This document shows positions 28,650 through 37,123 of a stretch of 64,000 bases of DNA, in pieces. The position numbers and the translations under genes are program-made. The notes beneath the pieces were generated by a model. That model saw only the letters and a program-made list of their open reading frames with translations, searched no databases and was not told where the DNA came from. Location: contig NZ_CP009889.1 in the NCBI RefSeq assembly GCF_000788395.1, positions 496,001-560,000 of the forward strand. The letters are read 5' to 3'. Position 1 is the first letter of the stretch, and every line of letters begins with the position of its first letter. Source of the DNA: Pseudoalteromonas piratica. Lineage in GTDB: Bacteria; Pseudomonadota; Gammaproteobacteria; Enterobacterales; Alteromonadaceae.

Positions 28650-31250
28650 ATGAAGACGAGCCAACCGATCGCCAACACGTTAAAGGCTAAACGCCTCTCA
28701 CTGTGTATTGGTGCAGCACTTACTGCGATAAGTTTAAATTTGTCTGCAGAAGAAGCGCAAGCACTCGCAGAAACTGCACAAGCACAAAGTAATGAAGTTG
28801 AAACCATTGAAGTACGTGGTATTCGCAGAAGTTTAACGCAGGCGCTTAATACCAAGCGTTTTGCTAATGCAGTGGTTGATTCTATTTCAGCGGAAGACAT
28901 TGGTAAGTTCCCAGACAAAAATATTGGTGATGCACTGCAACGCATTCCGGGTGTAACGGTTGTTAGAACCTTTGGTGAAGTAAATGGTGTAACAATCCGT
29001 GGTACTGCCCCTGAACATAGCATGGTGTTATTAAACGGACAAAATGTAGCGAGTGTGGGCTGGTTTGATTTAGGTGGTATGAACCGCAGCTTTAACTTTG
29101 AAATGCTTGCATCGGAGCAAATAGCTGGCATGGATGTGTATAAATCGGTTGAATCAAACCTCAATGAAGGTGCGATGGGGGGGACGGTTAATCTTAAAAC
29201 GCGTAAACCACTTGATATGGATGCTGGCACTGTATTTGCCTCTGTAGAAGGCATGTATCACAACAATGCAGAAGATTGGTCACCGGCATACTCTGCGTTA
29301 GGCAGTTGGAAAAATGAGAGTGAAACATTTGGTGTGTTACTGGCGTATTCAAATGAAGAATCAAAGGTCTATCGCGAAACATTGTCAAACTTTGGGCCAG
29401 CGGGTAACGCTACATTTACCGATTCAAATGGTGTAGAACGTAGTTCCTATGGTGCCATGTCCTCTATTTTATTTGACGAAGATCGTGAGCGCGCGAGTTC
29501 ACAGCTTACACTTCAATATGCGCCAAGCGATAACCTTTCTTTCAATTTAAACTACAACTTATTTGAACTGAAAAACGACCATGTTAACTCCGCGATGTTC
29601 GCAATTGTTGGTTTCGGTCAAATGCAGGGCGACTCGGTAGTTGAAAATTCTCAAGGTATTGTCACTGCTGCTACATCGCTAGCATCAGGGGTGGGGCTTG
29701 CACCTTTATTTAATAATGCGGTGCTGCGTAAACCAGATATGGAAACGGATGCGTTGAATTTCAGTGTCGAATATGATGCAGATACTTGGTCAGCGGACTT
29801 TGTAATAGGCAAGTCAGATGCACGTGGCGAAACGCTACAAACCAGTACTTGGTGGGGTGATATTACCGAAACTGCTAATTCAAGTTTTAGCTTTGATGTT
29901 GCCGGTCCGCTTGAGTTAATACCTACTAACCCCGCGTATTTAGACTCTCATAGCAATTTCGATTTGTTTATGGAGTACACCTACATCAACTATATCCGTG
30001 AAAACGAAATTGATTATGCTCAGGCTGATTTTACCTTCTTGCTTGAAAGTGACATTATTACTTCAATTCAGGCAGGTATTAAATATCAAGAGCAAGTCTT
30101 CGCATCACAAGGTAATTATCAAGACTTAGATCTTGCAGCGGCAATGGCCGACGGTCTCTCCCTTGCAGACTTTAACGGTGGTTTTGTCTCAGGTTTACAT
30201 TCTGCTGAAGGTCGCGCAGGCAGTATGTCGGCGTTCCCTGTTGCCAGTCGCGGTATTTGGGATTACGCCGAAGCAAATAAACCAAGTGCTATTTCAGTAC
30301 GTGATGCCTTTTCGATTGAAGAAGACATTACAGCGGCTTACGTAAAAGCGAATTTTGCCGGTGACGGCTTCCGCGGTAATGTTGGTCTACGTATTGTCGA
30401 TACCGATATTCTTTCGGTAGGTGAAATCAATAATGTGCCAGGCGAAGTTGAGAAATCCTATACTAACTACTTGCCAAGTGTGAATGTGGTAATGGATCTA
30501 TCGCAAGATCTTATTTTCCGTGTCGCAGCCGGTTCAACGGTTTCACGACCTGATTACGATGATATGAAAGTTGCTGATATTATTTCCGAAAGCTTTCAAA
30601 CTGCTAATGTGGGTAGCCCTGAACTAAATCCTTACAAGTCTGATCAATATGATATGGGCTTAGAATATTACTTTAATCCTTCATCAATTGTGGGGGCGAC
30701 CTTCTTCATTAAAAATATTAGCGATTATATTGAACAAACAACAGCACAAGAAGATTACCCTGGTTGTGGTCCTAATTGTTTGGTTACTCGGTCTCGTAAT
30801 GTGGGCACTGCGGATGTAAGAGGTATTGAGCTACAGTATCAACACGATTTTGGTAACGGGTTTGGTACCCAGTTTAATTACACTTACACAGATAGCGCGC
30901 GCACAAACTCAGCGGGTGAGCAAGTACCAATTGAAGAAGTGTCTAAGAATTCATTTAATTTATCAGGCTATTTCGAAAATGATATGTTCAGTGTGCGTTT
31001 AGCATATAACTACCGTGATGATTGGGTTCGCCAATATAATGGCAGTAGCTTAGATAGTTTAAATGATGCGTATGACCAGCTAGATGCATCCGTTATCTGG
31101 CATGTTACTGAAAATGTTGACCTCTCTTTTGAAGCGGTAAACTTACTTAATGAAGCCCTGGTACTGCGTCAACCAAAAGCAGGCAATATTGTACACAGCG
31201 TTGATGAATTTGGTACACGTTACTTTGTTGGTGCAAGTATTCGTTTCTAA
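28650..31250 (+). CDS. TonB-dependent receptor (TIGR01782 type, carbohydrate uptake)
   Basis: The 866-residue outer-membrane receptor has a long signal peptide and a TonB-box-like start (VETIEVRGIRRSLTQALNTKR). The plug region reads SAEDIGKFPDKNIGDALQRIPGVTV, then a 22-strand-size barrel ends in aromatic TRYFVGASIRF. The plug wording is diagnostic of the TonB-Xanth-Caul group found in sugar-utilisation loci. It would import a glycan fragment too large for porins. AAGGATAAC precedes the ATG at 28650; an earlier in-frame codon lacks such support. Confidence 0.92.
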   Translation: MKTSQPIANTLKAKRLSLCIGAALTAISLNLSAEEAQALAETAQAQSNEVETIEVRGIRRSLTQALNTKRFANAVVDSISAEDIGKFPDKNIGDALQRIPGVTVVRTFGEVNGVTIRGTAPEHSMVLLNGQNVASVGWFDLGGMNRSFNFEMLASEQIAGMDVYKSVESNLNEGAMGGTVNLKTRKPLDMDAGTVFASVEGMYHNNAEDWSPAYSALGSWKNESETFGVLLAYSNEESKVYRETLSNFGPAGNATFTDSNGVERSSYGAMSSILFDEDRERASSQLTLQYAPSDNLSFNLNYNLFELKNDHVNSAMFAIVGFGQMQGDSVVENSQGIVTAATSLASGVGLAPLFNNAVLRKPDMETDALNFSVEYDADTWSADFVIGKSDARGETLQTSTWWGDITETANSSFSFDVAGPLELIPTNPAYLDSHSNFDLFMEYTYINYIRENEIDYAQADFTFLLESDIITSIQAGIKYQEQVFASQGNYQDLDLAAAMADGLSLADFNGGFVSGLHSAEGRAGSMSAFPVASRGIWDYAEANKPSAISVRDAFSIEEDITAAYVKANFAGDGFRGNVGLRIVDTDILSVGEINNVPGEVEKSYTNYLPSVNVVMDLSQDLIFRVAAGSTVSRPDYDDMKVADIISESFQTANVGSPELNPYKSDQYDMGLEYYFNPSSIVGATFFIKNISDYIEQTTAQEDYPGCGPNCLVTRSRNVGTADVRGIELQYQHDFGNGFGTQFNYTYTDSARTNSAGEQVPIEEVSKNSFNLSGYFENDMFSVRLAYNYRDDWVRQYNGSSLDSLNDAYDQLDASVIWHVTENVDLSFEAVNLLNEALVLRQPKAGNIVHSVDEFGTRYFVGASIRF

Positions 31251-31260
31251 ATAAATGATG

Positions 31261-31282
31261 TGAGGCGAAATGCCTCATTTCT
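31261..31282 (+). terminator. Probable terminator of the TonB receptor gene
   Basis: The stem TGAGGC / GCCTCA with a 5-base loop is followed by TTTCTT eleven bases past the stop codon. The short stem and interrupted U-tract make it a moderate terminator. Confidence 0.65.
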
Positions 31283-31658
31283 TGCACGTTTTTGGCTGTG
31301 TTAGCTGTTGTCAGTCAACGCAACACGCCCTTCACCGGTCTAACACAGATGAGCAAATATTAATCGTTGTTGCGATTAGTGTTAGGCTCGTGTTCCCCTA
31401 AGGCAAGCCGCCCAGTTTGCCTTATCTCGCATTCCTTGCAGTAGAAAAATCAAAAGCCAATTTGTAAATAGAAAGTTAAAAATAATAAGTAAATTGTATT
31501 GACTAAATTTTAACCTGGCGTTAGGGTGAAGAGTATTAAGCCATTGTAAGGCAAGCAGTCGTGTCGTTTTGGTTTAATCAAGAAGATGCAATCGCAACGC
31601 ATCCTGACAAAAACTTTTACCGATTAAACTCGTGTAACCAAATAAGAAGGACAACCCA
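31283..31658. other. Intergenic leader of the CBM protein gene
   Basis: No ORF or RNA was recognised. A TTGACTAA octamer (31499-31506) equals one arm of the locus operator motif in reverse orientation, but the second arm is absent, so I do not call it a site. The region must hold the promoter of the next gene. Confidence 0.4.
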
Positions 31659-33836
31659 ATGCATCATGCAAAATTGACCACATGTGCACTTGCGGTACTG
31701 CTTAGCTGCAATGCAAATGCCGGTACAGGCATTCAAGATTTCTTAGATTCTTTGCGTAATTTTGAATCAGGTATCAACCCTAATCTGGCTGACTTTTATT
31801 TAGAAAACCTCAACAACCCAGTTTACAACTATGCACGAGTAAGTGCGCCAGGTCGCATGATTCGTGACTGTGCAACGGGCAGTATGATCCCAGAGCCAAC
31901 CACGATAAATGATTTTTTTTCCAAACTGGGCGTTGATGGCTTTTACAATTCGCAAACACCTTATGACCCAGAAATGTTTAAAAGCATGCAATACAACTCG
32001 ATGAATGCGTGGGGGTTTGTTGGTTATCAACTAGGTGAAGCCGTGTTAATTGATGCTGGTTACTATAGCCCTAAAGTGGTAAATGTGGATGGTGTGGAGT
32101 ACGACAGCTTTTATGTGTTTGTGGATGATTCCACTTGGGCTGGCTGCAAAACGGAAGCATTGGTTGAGATTGTCGGTTCCGGTGGCAATAAAATTTTGGC
32201 AACGGATGTGAATAATTGGCAAGGTACATTTGTTGGTAAGAATGGCGTTAATTCATTCGCAGATTTAATCAAACCTGAAAAACAAGAATTAGTGATCCGC
32301 GATGCAATGCACTTTAACTATGGCGTGATGACACAATTATTAGGTGATGCCAATATGACATGGGCAGACGCCCTTGCTAAAAGTTGGCCAGGTGTGGATG
32401 ACAGCGGCAATCCAATTCAAGTGCAAGCAACGATGTCGGGCTTACTTGCAGCAGCGCATTTACGTGGCGCATGGGGGACTGCACGTTTACTTACCAAAGA
32501 TGAAATTACCTGCGATGAGCTAGGCACGTGTATCACTAAATACGTGCATAAATTTGGCGGTTACAACACTATTTTTGACACGCCAGCAAATGACACCATA
32601 GAAGGGTCAAGTTATGCCGAGACTCTGTCAGCAGGCTGGGGGAGTGACTTAGTAATCCTTGGCGGCGGCTCAGATATATTAGCGTTACACGAAAGTGACA
32701 ACGCTGTCACGACTGTGCAAGGCTTTACTGTTGGGGATGACTTTATCGTTCTTCGCGATTGGCAAGCTACATCGCCTTTGGATAACTTACAAATAGCTGA
32801 TACCGCGCAAGGGGCTGAACTCAGCTTTGCTAACCAACGAGTGATCATTGAAGGGATCAGTGCAGCTGATGTTAATGCAAATCCAACAGCGGTGATTGCA
32901 GAGTCTAAAATTTATGAAATTGCCTGGTCGGGTAAGCAGGTTGTTAATAACTTTAATCCTAAACTTGATAAAATTCGCGGTACGGCAGGCATTGGCTTCA
33001 AACATTTAAAAGCATATGAAACAGACACAGCATTAGTTGTTGGAGTGCAAGCGGCTGATGGGGGCATATATAGTTCGGTAGAACTAAATGGCTTAACCAT
33101 TGCTGATTTAACTCCAGATATGTTTGATAATGTCACTGGAGGATACGATCGGTTAGGTTTTATCGTACCGCTAACAAGTCAAAATTGGGGTTGGAATAGC
33201 GTACTGACCGTAAATAGCTTCGACCCGCTTAAAACTGTGATTAGTATGCCTCTGTTTAATTACAGCTTCTCAATGTTAGTGCTAACACAAGAAGGTGCAG
33301 ATACTGTCATTACCCTCGATGCAGCTGCTTCGCAAGGCGATCAAAAACGCTTGGTGCTCAAAAATACTGATGTTACATCCTTGAGTGAAGCTAATTTTGC
33401 CTTTGTGAATGGCAGCTTTAGCGATGCCATTATTGATATACCGGTTTATTATTCAGTGACTACCTCGGTTGTAGGTCAGGGCGGTGCAATTTCACCTTCA
33501 CCTGATGCAAATGGAGTGTTAAGCGCCAAAGGAAACAGTGATTTTACCGTTAACTTTGTTGCTGATGCTGGCTACCGAGTTGCAAGTGTTACTGTCGATG
33601 GTGTATCAGTTGAAGTTGCCAATGCCTATACATTTGCATCAATCAGTAGCAATCACTCAATTGTTGTGAGCTTTGAACAAGGTGTTTCTTGTCCCGCACC
33701 TTGGGATTCGGCAAAAGTGTATACCGGTGGCATGCAGGTGACCTATCAAGGCAAAATCTATGAAGCGAAATGGTGGTCTCAAAATAATTTACCTACCGCA
33801 GGCGATCCATGGCGTTTTGTGAGTGATTGCCAATAA
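31659..33836 (+). CDS. Secreted modular protein: lysozyme-like domain, RTX-like stretch, CBM5/12
   Basis: The 725-residue protein has a signal peptide (MHHAKLTTCALAVLLSCNANA). An N-terminal domain (about 24-300) resembles lysozyme-fold transglycosylase domains of large RTX proteins: FLDSLRNFESGIN with a candidate catalytic Glu36, then WGFVGYQLGEAVLIDAGYY and a late SGLLAAAHLRGAWG. Degenerate RTX nonapeptides follow (AGWGSDLVILGGGSDILAL, about 330), then an InlB-B-repeat-like domain (about 590-670) and a C-terminal CBM5/12 chitin-binding module (YTGGMQVTYQGKIYEAKWWSQ). The enzymatic assignment is inferred. AAGGAC supports the start. It probably binds or cuts the substrate imported by the neighbouring TonB receptor. 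Confidence 0.75.
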   Translation: MHHAKLTTCALAVLLSCNANAGTGIQDFLDSLRNFESGINPNLADFYLENLNNPVYNYARVSAPGRMIRDCATGSMIPEPTTINDFFSKLGVDGFYNSQTPYDPEMFKSMQYNSMNAWGFVGYQLGEAVLIDAGYYSPKVVNVDGVEYDSFYVFVDDSTWAGCKTEALVEIVGSGGNKILATDVNNWQGTFVGKNGVNSFADLIKPEKQELVIRDAMHFNYGVMTQLLGDANMTWADALAKSWPGVDDSGNPIQVQATMSGLLAAAHLRGAWGTARLLTKDEITCDELGTCITKYVHKFGGYNTIFDTPANDTIEGSSYAETLSAGWGSDLVILGGGSDILALHESDNAVTTVQGFTVGDDFIVLRDWQATSPLDNLQIADTAQGAELSFANQRVIIEGISAADVNANPTAVIAESKIYEIAWSGKQVVNNFNPKLDKIRGTAGIGFKHLKAYETDTALVVGVQAADGGIYSSVELNGLTIADLTPDMFDNVTGGYDRLGFIVPLTSQNWGWNSVLTVNSFDPLKTVISMPLFNYSFSMLVLTQEGADTVITLDAAASQGDQKRLVLKNTDVTSLSEANFAFVNGSFSDAIIDIPVYYSVTTSVVGQGGAISPSPDANGVLSAKGNSDFTVNFVADAGYRVASVTVDGVSVEVANAYTFASISSNHSIVVSFEQGVSCPAPWDSAKVYTGGMQVTYQGKIYEAKWWSQNNLPTAGDPWRFVSDCQ

Positions 33837-33850
33837 TGAGTTGAAGGTTT

Positions 33851-33880
33851 AAAAAGTGATGCATTTGCATCACTTTTTTT
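33851..33880. terminator. Bidirectional rho-independent terminator
   Basis: The 13-bp arms AAAAAGTGATGCA / TGCATCACTTTTT with further Ts lie between the convergent CBM-protein and barrel-protein genes. Confidence 0.9.
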
Positions 33881-33896
33881 GCATGGAATGTAAAGA

Positions 33897-34517
33897 TTAA
33901 AAACCAAATACACTGATGTGAATACCCAAGCCATTGTTAAAACCGTTATCTGCAAAATAGTTTGAATAATTTAATTGAATATGAACATCTTGAGTGAGTT
34001 GGTATTCGATAAAACCTTTTGCATACATTGAGCTTTCAAAATCGTTTAATTCTTGGCTTTCACATGAGTCGCAACGAAACACTGAGCGCTCAATATTGTT
34101 GTAACGATAACCACCCAATATGCCGAAAGATAATCTATCCAAACTGGCTGGAGAGAACTTTAGCCCAGCTTCTGCATACATGCCAAACCCTGAAATAGAC
34201 GATTCTTTGTTGCTGACTTGACCGGTAAATTCATTTTTTACGGTTTGAACAAAAGGCGCATTATCATCCATATACATGTAATCTAAACCTGTTGCAAATT
34301 GAATGTAAGGCAGAGGCTCGCCTTTGTAATAAAGACCAATAGCATGTGCGTTACCTCCTTCAATGAGCGGTCCATCAGTGGCTGTGCGATAATCACTTGC
34401 CGTTAGACTTTGATAACTTACACCGATTGAATAATCATAAAAGTTAATGTCACTTTTTGCGTTAGCATTTGCTGCGATTAAACAAAGCGAAATGCTCATA
34501 GTGCTAAGTAGTTTCAT
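33897..34517 (-). CDS. Outer-membrane beta-barrel protein, small
   Basis: The 206-residue protein has a signal peptide (MKLLSTMSISLCLIAANANA) and a mature part with alternating hydrophobic strands ending in phenylalanine (GIHISVFGF), the usual insertion signal for outer-membrane barrels. The size suits an 8-stranded barrel. A cysteine pair (FRCDSCES, in a predicted loop) is unusual. It lies ten bases after the DUF1566 lipoprotein gene, so the two are likely cotranscribed. Function unknown. Confidence 0.75.
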   Translation of the reverse strand: MKLLSTMSISLCLIAANANAKSDINFYDYSIGVSYQSLTASDYRTATDGPLIEGGNAHAIGLYYKGEPLPYIQFATGLDYMYMDDNAPFVQTVKNEFTGQVSNKESSISGFGMYAEAGLKFSPASLDRLSFGILGGYRYNNIERSVFRCDSCESQELNDFESSMYAKGFIEYQLTQDVHIQLNYSNYFADNGFNNGLGIHISVFGF

Positions 34518-34527
34518 AATTTTTCTC

Positions 34528-35904
34528 CTAAAAAGTACTACAGTTGCGCACTAGGTGCACATAGTGTTCGCTGTCACGGTTGCTGTAGAAAATAATGCTG
34601 TTTTGATACTGGTACTGATAACTTGCGTTATCGTTACGCGGTGATGGCGTACTGCTCCACACTTCACCAAATGGAATATTCTTAAAGGCAAACGGGTTAA
34701 GCGGTGGTTCTTCACAGGCAAGCTCAATATTCTGTTGTAGCTCTTTTATACTCGGAAGACGCCAAGGGTTGGTATTGGCATTGGTATCGTTTAAATCGTT
34801 AGCAGCTTCAAAGGCTTGCTGCCAATTTAGCTTTTCTGGCTGACCTTGTTCACAATTATCACCACTAAGGCCGACTACGCATTTCTGCCAAATTAATCCA
34901 GTTAATGTATCAAGTACATTACCTTCACTGTCTTGTTTATAACGGTGACTTGGTGCTGTATTAACCTCGATGCTGTTGCAACGTTGTTGCGTGGCAAATA
35001 AACGACGATTAGTGGTCAATTGTTCTGCTTCCGTCGGGGCAGAAAATCGATTAATTAACCTATTTTGACCTCGCACTGCGCGAATATGACGGGTAGTCGA
35101 ACTGACACCGCCAGCAACGCGACCGACACTAAAGTCAACAGCCCAAATACTGCCTTCGTCGTCTACATCTAAGCTGTTTGTCCAGTAAAAGCTGGATTTT
35201 GTATGTGGAAAATAATTTACATCGATTGCTGGCGTGAATGTGTTGTAGTTAACCAGTTCTTGCAATTCTATCTTGCTAGGTAAGCGCCAATCGTTAAAGC
35301 CGCAAAGTGCTGCTTGGTTTAGTCGCGCTAGGTAACTTTGGCTATCACATTCTCGGTCACATTCCCCCCCATTTGTTGTGGAAAATGCAGGATAATTATC
35401 GTCACGGTAACTGTAAGTATGTGAGGCATCTTGTAAATCGCCTGCTCCTGGAAATGTTTTAACTTCCCAAATTAAGCCGCTCACATTATCCATTACACAA
35501 GCATGTGGAAGCATATTATTGTCAGAAGTGTTGCCATTCGTATCTAACTTTTTAAAGCTGAAGCCTGCATGACCATCATCATTACTTTGCTCAATATCAG
35601 CACCGACATCACAATCTTGTAAAAAGCCGGATTGCCCATTGCAATTAGGAAAGTTTCCTTCAGGATAATCACCAGCTAATAACGAACCAGTGTCGTTAAA
35701 CTCAATTTGCATTTCATCACAACTGCACTCTCCATCGCACATTGGCAAATCAAAGTTGATCGTGTTGGTCTCTTCCAAAGTGGTATTTGAAGGTGATGAA
35801 GCAACCTCATCAACCGCCTCATATTTACATGATGCAAGCAGCAATATGCTTGTAATTAAACAAACGGTTTTAACAATAAGGGCTTTGAAAATACGTGAGG
35901 TCAT
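34528..35904 (-). CDS. DUF1566-domain lipoprotein
   Basis: The 458-residue protein begins with a lipoprotein signal peptide ending in the lipobox LLASC (cysteine at about residue 26) and has two DUF1566 domains. Each holds the hallmark WRLPSxxELQ motif: DWRLPSKIELQELVNYNTF near residue 215 and PWRLPSIKELQQNIELAC near 405, with the sheltering FYWTNS and VWSSTP phrases. DUF1566 is related to C-type-lectin/FGE-like folds and is common on marine bacterial surfaces. GGAGGGAGC precedes the start. It is rich in Asp, Asn and Cys, suggesting a disulfide-held surface protein. Confidence 0.83.
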   Translation of the reverse strand: MTSRIFKALIVKTVCLITSILLLASCKYEAVDEVASSPSNTTLEETNTINFDLPMCDGECSCDEMQIEFNDTGSLLAGDYPEGNFPNCNGQSGFLQDCDVGADIEQSNDDGHAGFSFKKLDTNGNTSDNNMLPHACVMDNVSGLIWEVKTFPGAGDLQDASHTYSYRDDNYPAFSTTNGGECDRECDSQSYLARLNQAALCGFNDWRLPSKIELQELVNYNTFTPAIDVNYFPHTKSSFYWTNSLDVDDEGSIWAVDFSVGRVAGGVSSTTRHIRAVRGQNRLINRFSAPTEAEQLTTNRRLFATQQRCNSIEVNTAPSHRYKQDSEGNVLDTLTGLIWQKCVVGLSGDNCEQGQPEKLNWQQAFEAANDLNDTNANTNPWRLPSIKELQQNIELACEEPPLNPFAFKNIPFGEVWSSTPSPRNDNASYQYQYQNSIIFYSNRDSEHYVHLVRNCSTF

Positions 35905-36392
35905 ACATGTGCTCCCTCCAAATCATCTAAAGTGCAAGGTGCAAAATTAAAACCATTACAGTCTTTCGTGTCTCATTAAGCTAGCAAGTAACTATCTGCC
36001 TGATAGACTTAACTTATTGTTTAATAGTCATATTAAATGCTTTTTTAAAGGTTGTATTAATTCAATTACAACCATGGCGTTGGTAAAGCAGGCTTAACAA
36101 AACGGAATAATATTTTGCAATTCGATTTCTACTTATTTGCAAAATGCGAAGCATTATCTGAATGCGATGACAGCTTTGAACTTAAGCTAAAAGCGTAAGT
36201 TGTATAGAAGGAGATCTAATAACTACTTGATTTTATGTGTTTTATTGTTGTTTTGTTGAGTGTTCGGGTCGATTGCCTTGCTACTTTGGATTGGTAATTG
36301 CGTAGTTGTTTCCTAGCGTGATGCGTTTTCACTGCTTTAAGTGCTATTCCATCACACACCTCAATTACGTTAGCAATCTATTAGGAGCCGTT
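35905..36392. other. Divergent intergenic region
   Basis: 488 AT-rich bases separating the lipoprotein operon from the DUF4956 operon. An open frame into the DUF4956 gene starts at 36306 but lacks a ribosome binding site. No RNA or repeat was recognised. Confidence 0.45.
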
Positions 36393-37121
36393 ATGGAATC
36401 AGTCGACCCCATGTTAATTGCGTTTCTACCTAAAGACATCCGCAATATGTTTTTCCCATATGCAAGTGTGCAACTTGCTTCACTTGTGCTCAATCTTGTC
36501 ATTGGATTTGTAATGGCGAGCATTATTGGGGCACATTTTCGAAAATATGCCAGCGCATTTTGTAATCGCCAAGACTTCTCGCGTTTATTCCCATTATTAA
36601 TGCTCAGTGTGATCTTAATTATTACAGTGGTTAAGGCATCACTCGCATTAGCACTCGGTTTAGTCGGTGCGCTTTCGATAGTGCGGTTTAGAACACCGAT
36701 AAAAGAACCTGAAGAGCTACTCTACCTATTTTTAAACATTGGTGTCGCGGTGGCGCTTGGTGCAGGTCAAACCCTCGCAGCGGTTGTGGCATGTTTTGTA
36801 ACCTTACTGTTAATTGCTTGGGTTAAGAAGCGCGATAGCCAAGCAAAACAAGAAAATGGGCTGTTTTTATCGCTCAATCATCAATCAGATACAGGTTATC
36901 AAGACACGCAACTTGTATCACAGCTGAAGACATTATTGACCACTCACGCAGATCGCATTGAATTGCGACGGATCGATATTGCAGATAAGCGATTTGATGC
37001 CAGTTTTTTTATTTCTGTGAGTGATGAAAAGCAAATTGATGCCTGTATGAATGCGTTATCTAACACATACAGCGGTATAAACATTTCATTATTAGAGCAA
37101 CACAATATTGCAGGAGTCTAG
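36393..37121 (+). CDS. DUF4956 membrane protein
   Basis: The 242-residue protein has three or four membrane segments in its first 140 residues, then a cytoplasmic domain (about 150-242). The central ALALGLVGALSIVRFRTPIKEPEELLYLFL is the hallmark of DUF4956. The start at 36393 follows TTAGGAGCCG; the frame opens earlier without support. It is first of a three-gene operon with the CotH-like and VTC proteins; this trio is a known recurrent association of DUF4956, CotH and VTC polyphosphate-polymerase domains. Function unknown. Confidence 0.87.
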   Translation: MESVDPMLIAFLPKDIRNMFFPYASVQLASLVLNLVIGFVMASIIGAHFRKYASAFCNRQDFSRLFPLLMLSVILIITVVKASLALALGLVGALSIVRFRTPIKEPEELLYLFLNIGVAVALGAGQTLAAVVACFVTLLLIAWVKKRDSQAKQENGLFLSLNHQSDTGYQDTQLVSQLKTLLTTHADRIELRRIDIADKRFDASFFISVSDEKQIDACMNALSNTYSGINISLLEQHNIAGV

Positions 37122-37123
37122 TT

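Noticed and set aside
28572..28650. Earlier start of the TonB receptor
   Set aside because: The 26 extra residues (Asn-rich, no signal-peptide character) lack a ribosome site; AAGGATAAC supports 28650.
31499..31506. A fourth operator for the ROK repressor before the CBM protein gene
   Set aside because: Only one arm (TTGACTAA) matches; the second arm is missing, and an eight-base match in AT-rich DNA is not enough.
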